Shown here piece after piece: positions 16,519 to 23,548 of a stretch of DNA of 64,000 bases. The notes under the pieces are model-generated. The model saw nothing but the letters and a program-made list of their open reading frames with translations, had not been told where the DNA came from and did not search any database. Both the position numbers and the translations under genes were made by a program. Position 1 is the first letter of the stretch. Each line of letters begins with the position of its first letter. This DNA is from Anabaena sphaerica FACHB-251 (GTDB lineage: Bacteria > Cyanobacteriota > Cyanobacteriia > Cyanobacteriales > Nostocaceae): positions 58,688 to 122,687 of the forward strand of contig NZ_JACJQU010000018.1 in the NCBI RefSeq assembly GCF_014696825.1, in the 5' to 3' direction.

Positions 16519-17073
16519 ATGACTATGGAACCTACCGCTTTTATGACCATGATGGAAAAAAGAATTGGTTTAACTTCTGAAGATAAATCTATTCTGAATT
16601 CCAATGCGGATTGGGGGAAAGGAATTGCTTCAACCATGGCAGATCACTTCTATACTTACTTAGGACGTGATGAAGAAATGAATGCAATTTTAAATAAAAC
16701 CGAAGGACGAATTCATCGGTTACATGAAACATACATTAAATGGTTTCATGAAATGTTTACAGGAGTCGATGCTTGGGGTGAATCTTATGCTAACAGTCGT
16801 TGGCATATTGGGCTTGTTCATGTCAAGATTGGAATTGGACCTCAACACGTAGTCCCAGCGATGGCAATGGTCGTTCATGAAGTTGGTAAACTCTCAAAAG
16901 TTGATGCCAAATCAGAAGAATTAAAAGACGCATTGGGTAGAATTTGTATGATTGATCTAGCTTTTATTGAGCAAGCTTATGTAGAAGTTTCCTCATCTGC
17001 GGTGCTTAGAGAAACTGGTTGGTCAGAAGCCTTATTCAAACGTCTTATTGCTACTGGTGCATCCTCTATGTAA
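16519..17073 (+). CDS. Single-domain protoglobin (globin-coupled-sensor type)
   Basis: A 184-residue globin of the protoglobin/globin-sensor family. The helix with Y and F in ADHFYTYLGRDEEM corresponds to the distal B helix, and the proximal heme-binding histidine is in WHIGLVHVKIGIGPQHVVPAM, the family signature. No output domain is attached, unlike typical globin-coupled sensors, so it must sense or store ligand (O2, NO, CO) and signal by protein contact. It is preceded by a strong AAGGAAGGA ribosome binding site, lies last in the roadblock-GTPase-PATAN run, and ends in a terminator. The 272-base gap before it, with heptamer repeats at 16441-16480, leaves room for its own promoter. Confidence 0.85.
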   Translation: MTMEPTAFMTMMEKRIGLTSEDKSILNSNADWGKGIASTMADHFYTYLGRDEEMNAILNKTEGRIHRLHETYIKWFHEMFTGVDAWGESYANSRWHIGLVHVKIGIGPQHVVPAMAMVVHEVGKLSKVDAKSEELKDALGRICMIDLAFIEQAYVEVSSSAVLRETGWSEALFKRLIATGASSM

Positions 17074-17165
17074 GCGCAAGTATGGAAAATTAATCAGATT
17101 AAATTAATCAAATTTTTTGTGCTTATTTTTTCTCAAACTTGTTGCCTTTAGCCATAAACTCAAAC

Positions 17166-17197
17166 GCCCTGGTATATTATATTGCCGGGGCTTTTTT
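17166..17197 (+). terminator. Rho-independent terminator of the protoglobin gene
   Basis: GCCCTGG (17166-17172) pairs with CCGGGGC (17185-17191), with one G-T pair, and is followed by six T. It stands about 95 bases after the protoglobin stop and overlaps by two bases the stop codon of the convergent deaminase gene. Confidence 0.75.
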
Positions 17198-17636
17198 AGG
17201 CAAATAATTCTAGACATTCGTGTCTTAAAATTCCTTTTGTTACCTTGATGTTTCTAAATGATTTAGCTATAACTTCTTCACAAGATATATTGATTTGTCC
17301 TTGATTAATAGAAATTAAATCTGCTATGGAAGCACCATAGATAATCTCTGATATCCCCGTCCATACACAAGCTGTAGCACACATGGGACAAGGTTCACCT
17401 GTGGTATATATACAATAGCCCTCTAAAGAAGGGTTTTTTAGTTTAGTAGTTAAATTGCGAATGACATTAATTTCTGCATGGGCTGATGGATCACTGTCTC
17501 GCCTAACAGTATTATAAGCTGCTGCAACTACTTGATTATCTTTAACTATCACAGCACCATAAGGTGAGTCTCCTTTTTTTGCTTCTTCTATGGCTAAACG
17601 CATAAAATATTCTTGGTTTTCTTGGTTCATGTTCAC
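17196..17636 (-). CDS. Nucleoside/guanine deaminase family protein
   Basis: A 146-residue zinc deaminase. The catalytic HAE motif is PSAHAEINVI and the zinc-binding cysteines are in GEPCPMCATACVWTG. The N-terminal EYFMRLAIEEAKKGDSPYGAVIVKD is the usual start of the CMP/dCMP-deaminase fold. Length and the C-terminal block fit the guanine-deaminase-like nucleoside deaminases better than TadA, whose tRNA-binding features I do not see, but the substrate is not certain. It is cytoplasmic, a single gene, convergent with the protoglobin gene. Confidence 0.87.
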   Translation of the reverse strand: MNMNQENQEYFMRLAIEEAKKGDSPYGAVIVKDNQVVAAAYNTVRRDSDPSAHAEINVIRNLTTKLKNPSLEGYCIYTTGEPCPMCATACVWTGISEIIYGASIADLISINQGQINISCEEVIAKSFRNIKVTKGILRHECLELFA

Positions 17637-17874
17637 AGGAGATTTGAACAGGATAATCCCCTATAATAGCTCATGTTTGGTGTTATTGCCGTGAATTATG
17701 TATTTTTTGCCATAATGGTAAGCATTCAGCCGTAAGCGCAGCTATGTCTCCAGGGCTTTACAGCTATTAGCCAATAAAACCCAGAGTGTCAAACTTGATA
17801 ACTTAACGAAAAGCCCGCCTCCTATATTCCTAATATGGCAACTATTCTGACTCCTGACTCCTGAATTCTTGCGT

Positions 17875-18669
17875 ATGATGTTACTAAATCGAGAAAAAAT
17901 AGAATTTTACTTAACAGACTTAGAAACACCAATTGGTAAAGTAATCAATTTAACAATTGCGTTTTTAGTTTTATTATCATCAGGAATTTTTGTAGCGGAA
18001 ACTTATAATATTTCCAATGATGCTCACTTAGAATTAAGGGCATTAGATACGTGCATATTAATAATTTTTATTGGAGAATATTTGTTACGCTTATGGAGTG
18101 CGGAAAATAAAATTAACTATATTTTTAGCTTTTATTCGGTTATTGATTTACTGGCTATTTTACCATCTTTAATCGGCTTTGTAGATATTAGGTTTATCCG
18201 CTTATTGCGATGGTTCCGAATTTTGCGTTTAATCAGGTTTATAGATAGTAGATTTTTATTTGGTAGTATTAGCAGCGAAGATGGCGTAATTTTTACGCGG
18301 ATATTATTTACTTTATTTGCAATCATCTTTGTTTATTCTGGCTTAATTTATCAAGTTGAGCATCCAGTTAACCCACAGAACTTCGGCACTTTTTTAGATG
18401 CCTTTTATTTTTCAGTGGTGACAATGACAACTGTAGGATTTGGAGATTTAATACCAATCTCTGAATTAGGGCGTTTACTCACCGTATTGATGATTTTAAC
18501 AGGAGTAGCGTTGATTCCTTGGCAGGTCGGAGATTTAATTAAACGCTTAGTAAAAACTGCTAATCAGGTACCAATTGTTTGTGCAAATTGCGGTTTAAGT
18601 TTTCATGATGCAGATGCAGAATTTTGTAAAAGGTGCGGTACTAAGTTGCCGTTGATAAATGTTGATTAA
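17875..18669 (+). CDS. Voltage-gated-type potassium channel with C-terminal zinc ribbon
   Basis: A 264-residue six-helix ion channel of the Ion_trans family. S1-S3 lie at about 25-115. S4 is IRFIRLLRWFRILRLIRF with regularly spaced Arg, so it is probably voltage-sensing. The pore helix and selectivity filter are TMTTVGFGD, typical of K+ channels, followed by S6. The cytoplasmic tail ends in a four-cysteine zinc ribbon (CANCGLSFHDADAEFCKRCG). Start is taken at the ATG 17875; a second ATG follows at once. CTGACTC heptamer repeats occupy 17844-17864, in place of a Shine-Dalgarno sequence. No neighbour indicates its physiological role. Confidence 0.88.
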   Translation: MMLLNREKIEFYLTDLETPIGKVINLTIAFLVLLSSGIFVAETYNISNDAHLELRALDTCILIIFIGEYLLRLWSAENKINYIFSFYSVIDLLAILPSLIGFVDIRFIRLLRWFRILRLIRFIDSRFLFGSISSEDGVIFTRILFTLFAIIFVYSGLIYQVEHPVNPQNFGTFLDAFYFSVVTMTTVGFGDLIPISELGRLLTVLMILTGVALIPWQVGDLIKRLVKTANQVPIVCANCGLSFHDADAEFCKRCGTKLPLINVD

Positions 18670-18704
18670 GAAAGAAAGTAGCAGCAGTGAGATACAGTCT
18701 TTCA

Positions 18705-18800
18705 CCAAAAAGTAAATTCACCAAAACCCTCTTCCCCGTTCCCCGTTAAGAGTTCCCTGTTCCCTTGTCATAACGACAATTTTTAACGCCCACTTACTTA
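18705..18800. repeat. TAAGTAAGT-family MITE (copy 3, one end only)
   Basis: The segment from TTCACCAAAACCCTCTTCCCC to TTTTTAACGCCCACTTACTTA is the inverted copy of the left two thirds of the 10422-10570 element. The other end is missing or too diverged to see. It lies upstream of the Cys-tail membrane protein gene. Confidence 0.6.
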
Positions 18801-18893
18801 TAGATTTACAAGGATTATGACTATTTTTCCGTAAAAGCGGTGACTTCTAATGTATAATCTTAACGGTGAAAGTAATATCAAGGATAAAATATC

Positions 18894-19973
18894 ATGGATA
18901 TATTACTACATAACCCAATTGCAGATATGTACGGTCCAGAGTTTCTAGTGTTTTATGGTTGTGTGATTGCCATAACTTTGTTCATCTGCTGGCAAATTGT
19001 ACAAAATCCTACTCATAATAAACCTCTGCCCTTAATTTCTGCTGAACCAGACCCATATCAAATTGCTTACTTGTCTTCAGGTGTAACAGGTGTGGTCAGA
19101 GTAGCAGTTTTAAACTTAATTCAGTTAGGTTATTTACAAATCAAACAAAACCGCATTAATAAAATATCTAATCATCCACCTGTATCTCAATTACAGCCTC
19201 TAGAAAGTGAGGTTTTTTCGGTTCTTAGCAAAGATATTTTTCACTCTTTATGGTTGGCAAATGATACGTTAGAAAAGAAGGTCGAGGAATACTGTCATAT
19301 TTATCAGCAGAAACTGCTTGATGAAGAATTGCTGTATGTAGAAGATGGGCAAAAATCAAATACCAAAGTTGGCTGGATTGGAGCAATAATTATTCTTAGT
19401 CTAGGCTCTTATAAGTTAACGATAGCCTTGAGCCGAGGATATTCTAACGTGGTTTTTCTGATTATTATGGCTTTTGTTTCTGTGATGGTTCTGTTTACAT
19501 TGGTAAATAATCAGAAACAGCAATCGCGCCTAAGTTATCGAGGAATAGCTTATCTGCAACAACTGAAACAAACTTTCTTGCAGTTAAAAGGGAAAATTCA
19601 ACAAACTAGTAATGATACCCCTTCTGCCCTCGACTACAACTTAGTCGTAGCACTATTTGGTATTTCTGCCCTTGCTGGTAGTTCCCATAATTCCTTAAAA
19701 GACGCATTTTCTTCCCTAACAGACTTGAAAGCTAGTAGTTCACGCAGTAGTAATTCACGTAGTAGTAATTCACGTAGTAGTAATTCACGTAGTAGTAATT
19801 CACGCAGTAGCGGGAGTTCTTGCAGTAGCGGGAGTTCTTGTAGTAGCGGAAGTTCTTGCAGTACCGGGAGTTCTTGCAATAGCGGTAGTTCTTGCAGTAG
19901 CGGTAGTTCTTGCAGTAGCGGTAGTTCTTGCGGTGGTGGTTGTGGTGGTTGTGGTGGTGGTGGTGGAGATTAA
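18894..19973 (+). CDS. TIGR04222-type membrane protein with Cys/Ser/Gly repeat tail (candidate MNIO substrate)
   Basis: A 359-residue protein. A membrane helix at about 17-37 is followed by a soluble part with the TIGR04222-like DPYQIAYLSSGVTGVVRVAV at about 60-80, then two helices at about 163-205. From residue 283 the tail becomes repetitive: SRSSN pentamers (four to five), then seven hexads of the form SSGSSC with cysteines at exactly 310, 316, 322, 328, 334, 340 and 346, then GGGC, GGC and a Gly run (Cys 350 and 353). Proteins with this N-terminal domain and a Cys/Gly-rich tail are known next to DUF692 enzymes, now called MNIOs, which oxidatively modify peptide cysteines. An MNIO gene begins five bases after its stop, so I infer the tail is its substrate. 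If residues 38-160 are cytoplasmic, so is the tail, but topology is unsettled. Confidence 0.85.
   Translation: MDILLHNPIADMYGPEFLVFYGCVIAITLFICWQIVQNPTHNKPLPLISAEPDPYQIAYLSSGVTGVVRVAVLNLIQLGYLQIKQNRINKISNHPPVSQLQPLESEVFSVLSKDIFHSLWLANDTLEKKVEEYCHIYQQKLLDEELLYVEDGQKSNTKVGWIGAIIILSLGSYKLTIALSRGYSNVVFLIIMAFVSVMVLFTLVNNQKQQSRLSYRGIAYLQQLKQTFLQLKGKIQQTSNDTPSALDYNLVVALFGISALAGSSHNSLKDAFSSLTDLKASSSRSSNSRSSNSRSSNSRSSNSRSSGSSCSSGSSCSSGSSCSTGSSCNSGSSCSSGSSCSSGSSCGGGCGGCGGGGGD
19740..19938 (+). repeat. Coding tandem repeats (15-base then 18-base units)
   Basis: About four and a half copies of a 15-base unit TCACGTAGTAGTAAT run straight into seven copies of an 18-base unit AGTAGCGGGAGTTCTTGC. Most differences between units are synonymous (GGG/GGA/GGT, TGC/TGT), so the amino-acid pattern is kept while DNA identity drifts, pointing to selection on the encoded cysteine spacing. 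Repeat number is likely to vary between strains. Confidence 0.85.
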
Positions 19974-19978
19974 AAATA

Positions 19979-20812
19979 ATGCTATCTCATCTACCAACTT
20001 TAGGTGTAGGTTTAGGTTTTCGCCAACCTTTCAAAAGTGATTTATTTCTGAATCGTCAACAGGTTGATTTTTTGGAAATAGTTGCCGAACATTATTTAGA
20101 TGCGCCACTGGAAAAACACCAGGAATTAGAAGTATTAGCGGCGCATTTTCCTATTATTCCCCATGCCATTAATTTATCATTAGGCAGTGCTGAAGGTTTA
20201 GATATAGATTATTTACGCAAATTAGCAGCATTGATTCAACAACTTAATCCTCCTTGGTGGAGTGAACATATCTGTTTTACCAAAGCGGGAGGGATTGATA
20301 TTGGGCATTTATCACCCCTACCCTATACCCAGGAAGCAGTAAAGATACTTTGTCGCAACATAGCCCAAGTGCGTCGCTGGATTGATGTACCATTGATATT
20401 AGAAAATATTACTTATATGGTGCAACTTCCCGGTGCTGAAATGACAGAAGCTCAGTTTTTAACAGAAGTTTTAGAACGTTCTGAATGTGGATTATTGTTA
20501 GATATTACCAATCTCCATACTAATGCTGTAAATTACGGCTATGATGTTGATGATTTCTTGCAACAATTACCTTGGGAACGCATCGTACAGTTACATTTTG
20601 TTGGTGGGCATTGGCATGATGGGATATTGATTGATAGCCATTCCCAATCTACACCTGTCGAAGTTTGGGAATTAATGAATAAAGTCGTAGCTTGTGCATC
20701 TGTGAAGGGGATTGTGTTAGAAAGGGATGAGAACTTACCGACTTTTGCAGAATTGTCTGGGGAATTACAACAAGCGAGAGAAATTGGCAGGAGTCATGGC
20801 AAATGGGTTTAG
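19979..20812 (+). CDS. DUF692 multinuclear non-heme iron oxidase (MNIO)
   Basis: A 277-residue TIM-barrel protein of the DUF692/MNIO family (MbnB, TglH and BufB relatives). Metal-ligand motifs appear in order: EIVAEHY, IIPHAINLSLGS, WWSEHICF, LILENITYM, LLLDITNLHTNAVNYG, VQLHFVGGHWHDG, IDSHSQSTPVEVWELM and VLERDENLP. Such enzymes use two or three iron atoms and O2 to convert Cys residues of peptides into heterocycles or other products. The start is the ATG at 19979, five bases after the stop of the Cys-tail gene; the frame is open further upstream but reads through the Gly/Trp shadow of the repeat. It overlaps the next gene by ten bases, so the pair is translationally coupled. Confidence 0.93.
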   Translation: MLSHLPTLGVGLGFRQPFKSDLFLNRQQVDFLEIVAEHYLDAPLEKHQELEVLAAHFPIIPHAINLSLGSAEGLDIDYLRKLAALIQQLNPPWWSEHICFTKAGGIDIGHLSPLPYTQEAVKILCRNIAQVRRWIDVPLILENITYMVQLPGAEMTEAQFLTEVLERSECGLLLDITNLHTNAVNYGYDVDDFLQQLPWERIVQLHFVGGHWHDGILIDSHSQSTPVEVWELMNKVVACASVKGIVLERDENLPTFAELSGELQQAREIGRSHGKWV

Positions 20813-21384
20813 TAGAAACTCAAAAATTTTTCGCTCAGCTTTATACTAATTCTCAGTTGAGAGAGCGTTTTTTTGCTAATCCTGATGTTGTCGGTTTAGA
20901 CTTAGGATTGAGTTTAGATGAAATACAACAGTTATCTCAACTTTCAGCTAAGGATGTGAATATTTTCGCCAACTCTCTCAAATGGAAACGGTTGGGAGAG
21001 GTACGAGAATTATTACCACGGACTGCGCGAGTATTGGGTAAAGATTTTAATGCTTTATTTTGGCGATATGCAGAGACTTATTTACCACCAGGAATAAAAA
21101 AACATCAAAATGATGCGATCTCGTTTGCTAATTTTATCGTCAAAACTGCTCAGGAAGAAAGTATTGAACCTGCATGGATTAGCGATTTGGTGCGTTATGA
21201 AAAAACCTGGTTATTAGCTTATAAATCTCATCTTTACTTGCAAATCTGCTGGTTCAGTTATGCCATTCACCTTGATTGTACAGTAGAACCAACAATTGCA
21301 ATTTGGTGGCGTTTATCAGTGCAATCACCTTTGCAACATTTTGTTATGGGTTTATCACCCCTCACATCAAAACTCAATCATTAA
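20803..21384 (+). CDS. MNIO partner protein (BufC/MbnC-like role)
   Basis: A 193-residue soluble, helix-rich protein. The N-terminal half has the pattern of DUF692-associated partners: LRERFFANPDVVGLDLGLS, then LSLDEIQQLSQL and WKRLGEVRELLPRTARVLG. The C-terminal half carries several Trp and aromatic residues. In characterised MNIO systems a partner protein binds the precursor peptide and presents it to the enzyme. The start ATG lies inside the last codons of the MNIO gene, so production is coupled. I recognise the position and N-terminal pattern rather than a named family. The partner role is an inference, but a strong one. Confidence 0.8.
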   Translation: MGLVETQKFFAQLYTNSQLRERFFANPDVVGLDLGLSLDEIQQLSQLSAKDVNIFANSLKWKRLGEVRELLPRTARVLGKDFNALFWRYAETYLPPGIKKHQNDAISFANFIVKTAQEESIEPAWISDLVRYEKTWLLAYKSHLYLQICWFSYAIHLDCTVEPTIAIWWRLSVQSPLQHFVMGLSPLTSKLNH

Positions 21385-21419
21385 GTTAATATGTCTATGT
21401 CTTGTTTAAGAGTATAATT

Positions 21420-22955
21420 ATGACCCAAACATTTTACGTAAATCCTGTTACGGGTGCTGATACTAATCCTGGTAGCCAACAAGCCCCATTCAAAAGCATT
21501 ACTAAAGCTTTACAAAAAGCTACTATTACCAATAAAATTCAACTTGCAGATGGTAATTACAATGCTGCTAGTGGTGAAACCTTTCCTCTCACTGTAGCCG
21601 TTGGCGTGATAGTAGTAGGTAATGAGGCTAACAAAGGTAAAGGCGTTTTCATCGAAGGTAGTGGTAATTATTTGAGTCGTACTTTTGCCGGTCAAAACGT
21701 CACCTTTGTATTATTGAATAATGCAGAACTGCGAGGGGTGACTGTAACTAATTCTGCTAGTCGTGGCACTGCTGTCTGGATTGAATCGAGTACACCTACC
21801 GTCGCTAATAGCACTTTTACCAAATGCAACCGTGAAGGAGTTTTTGCCACAGGTGATGCTAACCCTGTGATTCAAAGTAATATTTTTAGTGAAAATGCTG
21901 CCAATGGTATTTCCATTGCCAAAAATTCCCAAGGTCAATTTCAAGGTAATATCTGTGTGAAAACAGGTTTTGGTCTTGCTATCAGTGATACTGCATTTCC
22001 CACACTTACAGATAATAGAATTTACGAAAACCGTTCTGGGATAGTAGTTTCTGGTAGTTCACGTCCTATATTACGGAATAATCTTAGTGAAAATAATACT
22101 GATGATGGTTTGACAGTAATTTCTAATGCTTTACCTGATATCGGTAGTACCAATAGTCCTGGTGGTAATATCTTTCGTAGTAATGGTAAATTTGATGTCC
22201 AAAATGCCACTACCAACACTCTGGTTTCTCTGGGAAATCAAATAGATGCGTCTAAAGTTAAGGGAAAAATCGAGTTTGTTGGGATTTCAACGCCAACACC
22301 TGCACCAACACCTGCACCAACACCAACGCCAACACCAATACCAATACCTGTACCAACACCAACACCAACACCAACACCAACCAATACATTAACTGATATT
22401 GGTAATCATTGGGCAGCTGCGTTTATTCAGGAATTAGTCAGACTCGATATTATCAAGGGTTATCCAGACCGCAGATTTAAACCCGATGCAACCATGACAA
22501 GGGCGCAATATGCTGCATTATTGGTAAAAGCTTTCAACCCACCCAATAAACGTCCTGTGATCAACTTCAAGGATGTGTCAGATAAGTTTTGGGCATTCTC
22601 AGTTATTCAGCAGGCATATCAAGGGCAATTTCTTTCTGGTTATCCTAATAATACCTTTGCTCCTAACCAAAATATTCAGCGTGTACAAGTAATTGTTTCT
22701 TTGGTAAATGGACTGGGGTTATCTGCAAGTTCGGCAACCAGCAATATATCTTTCGATGACCAAGCAAAAATTCCTAGCTACGCCAAAGATGAAGTAATAA
22801 TTGCTATGCAAAAACGGATGATTGTTAATTATCCAACAACGAAATTACTAAACCCTACCCGCGATGCTACACGGGCTGAGGTAGCTGTGATGGTGTATCA
22901 AGTTTTGCTTGATGCTGGTCGTGTAGCGGCCATTAATTCACCTTATATTGTTTAG
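21420..22955 (+). CDS. DUF1565/beta-helix protein with three SLH domains
   Basis: A 511-residue protein. The N-terminus is a DUF1565 motif ([20 protein letters not shown]), followed by right-handed parallel beta-helix repeats to about residue 270, a Pro/Thr linker of TPTP repeats (about 285-325), and three S-layer homology domains (the first with [20 protein letters not shown]). SLH domains usually bind cell-wall polymers, yet no signal peptide is visible from the ATG at 21420, which has AAGAG eight bases upstream; extending to an upstream TTG adds only MFKSII. It follows the MNIO partner by 35 bases on the same strand and could be in that transcript. The TAG stop is completed by the first two bases of a MITE. 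Confidence 0.87.
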   Translation: MTQTFYVNPVTGADTNPGSQQAPFKSITKALQKATITNKIQLADGNYNAASGETFPLTVAVGVIVVGNEANKGKGVFIEGSGNYLSRTFAGQNVTFVLLNNAELRGVTVTNSASRGTAVWIESSTPTVANSTFTKCNREGVFATGDANPVIQSNIFSENAANGISIAKNSQGQFQGNICVKTGFGLAISDTAFPTLTDNRIYENRSGIVVSGSSRPILRNNLSENNTDDGLTVISNALPDIGSTNSPGGNIFRSNGKFDVQNATTNTLVSLGNQIDASKVKGKIEFVGISTPTPAPTPAPTPTPTPIPIPVPTPTPTPTPTNTLTDIGNHWAAAFIQELVRLDIIKGYPDRRFKPDATMTRAQYAALLVKAFNPPNKRPVINFKDVSDKFWAFSVIQQAYQGQFLSGYPNNTFAPNQNIQRVQVIVSLVNGLGLSASSATSNISFDDQAKIPSYAKDEVIIAMQKRMIVNYPTTKLLNPTRDATRAEVAVMVYQVLLDAGRVAAINSPYIV

Positions 22956-23049
22956 GACTTACGCAAGTGTCACATCAAAATAAATCCTGTTAATAAACGG
23001 ATTTTTCACATCTGACGCACCCTACTAATATGCCAGTTCTGTAAGTCCT
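22954..23049. repeat. AGGACTTACGCAA-family MITE (internally deleted copy) overlapping a stop codon
   Basis: AGGACTTACGCAA at the left and GTAAGTCCT at the right, with interior CATCTGACGCACCCTACTAA shared with the 10822 copy but about 27 bases missing. The pentamer TTGTT lies one base outside both ends. Removing the element and one TTGTT would restore a reading of the upstream SLH gene that ends one valine later at TAA. Confidence 0.8.
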
Positions 23050-23090
23050 GTTGTTGTTTAAAAACCTCTACAAGTAGGGGGTTTAGCATT

Positions 23091-23178
23091 AGACCTCTCC
23101 GGAAATATGGTAGAGACGTTCCGCCGGAACGTCTCTACAAGGGTTTCAAACCACGCACATTTAATTACCGGAGATGTA
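23091..23178. repeat. AGAC-family MITE (copy 4, right end diverged)
   Basis: AGACCTCTCCGGAAATATGG starts the copy and the central GAGACGTTCCGCCGGAACGTCTC palindrome is intact, but the right end reads CCGGAGATGTATA in place of CACCAGATGTCT. It is flanked by the inverted pair GGGGTTTAGCA and TGCTAAACC, which looks like the ends of another element. Confidence 0.7.
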
Positions 23179-23330
23179 TATTGCTAAACCTCCACATCAT
23201 TTTATGTTTGGTTGATTAGTTATAATTAACGATAAATCGCAATAGTGGTCGGTTAAACGGTAAAAGAGCAAAAAAATCTTTAACTCTTACCCATGACGCT
23301 TTTTCCCCAACAAATCAAAAATTCAAGGTA

Positions 23331-23493
23331 TAAGAGGTTGTTTGAAAAGTATTAGATGAAACCAATAATCTTCAGCAACCTAACCCCCCTTCCCTACGAA
23401 GGAATGGGGGTTTCAAAGCCTCTCCCCGACGCGGGGAGAGGTTTGGAGAGGGGTTTATTTATACATTCAAAACTTTTAAAACATCCTCTAAGA
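23331..23493. repeat. AGAGG-family MITE (copy B)
   Basis: It runs from TAAGAGGTTGTTTGAAAAGT to ACTTTTAAAACATCCTCTAAG, with the shared C/G-rich interior (CTCCCCGACGCGGGGAGAGG, itself a hairpin). It ends 55 bases before the start codon of the giant hybrid kinase and may supply or replace part of its upstream region. Confidence 0.75.
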
Positions 23494-23548
23494 CCCTATA
23501 CAGTAATAGTATTCCCCCGCAAAACTCCACACCCTACCTCAGACATCA

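Larger units (their letters stand above)
22956..23548. other. 593-base intergenic region of three repeat elements
   Basis: It contains the AGGACTTACGCAA element (to 23049), an AGAC-family MITE (23091-23178) set inside a GGTTTAGCA inverted pair (about 23077-23089 and 23181-23193), and an AGAGG-family MITE (23331-23493). The open frames over it are repeat artefacts. The promoter of the giant kinase gene must lie in or beyond the last element. Confidence 0.7.

Noticed and set aside
19740..19938. Regular tandem units suggesting a CRISPR-like array
   Set aside because: Units are contiguous without spacers and lie in the coding frame of the Cys-tail protein.
19634..19997. Opposite-strand frames rich in Leu/Gln or Thr/Ala across the Cys-tail repeat
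   Set aside because: They are antisense shadows of the 18-base repeat; the sense frame has the membrane domain and the MNIO neighbour.
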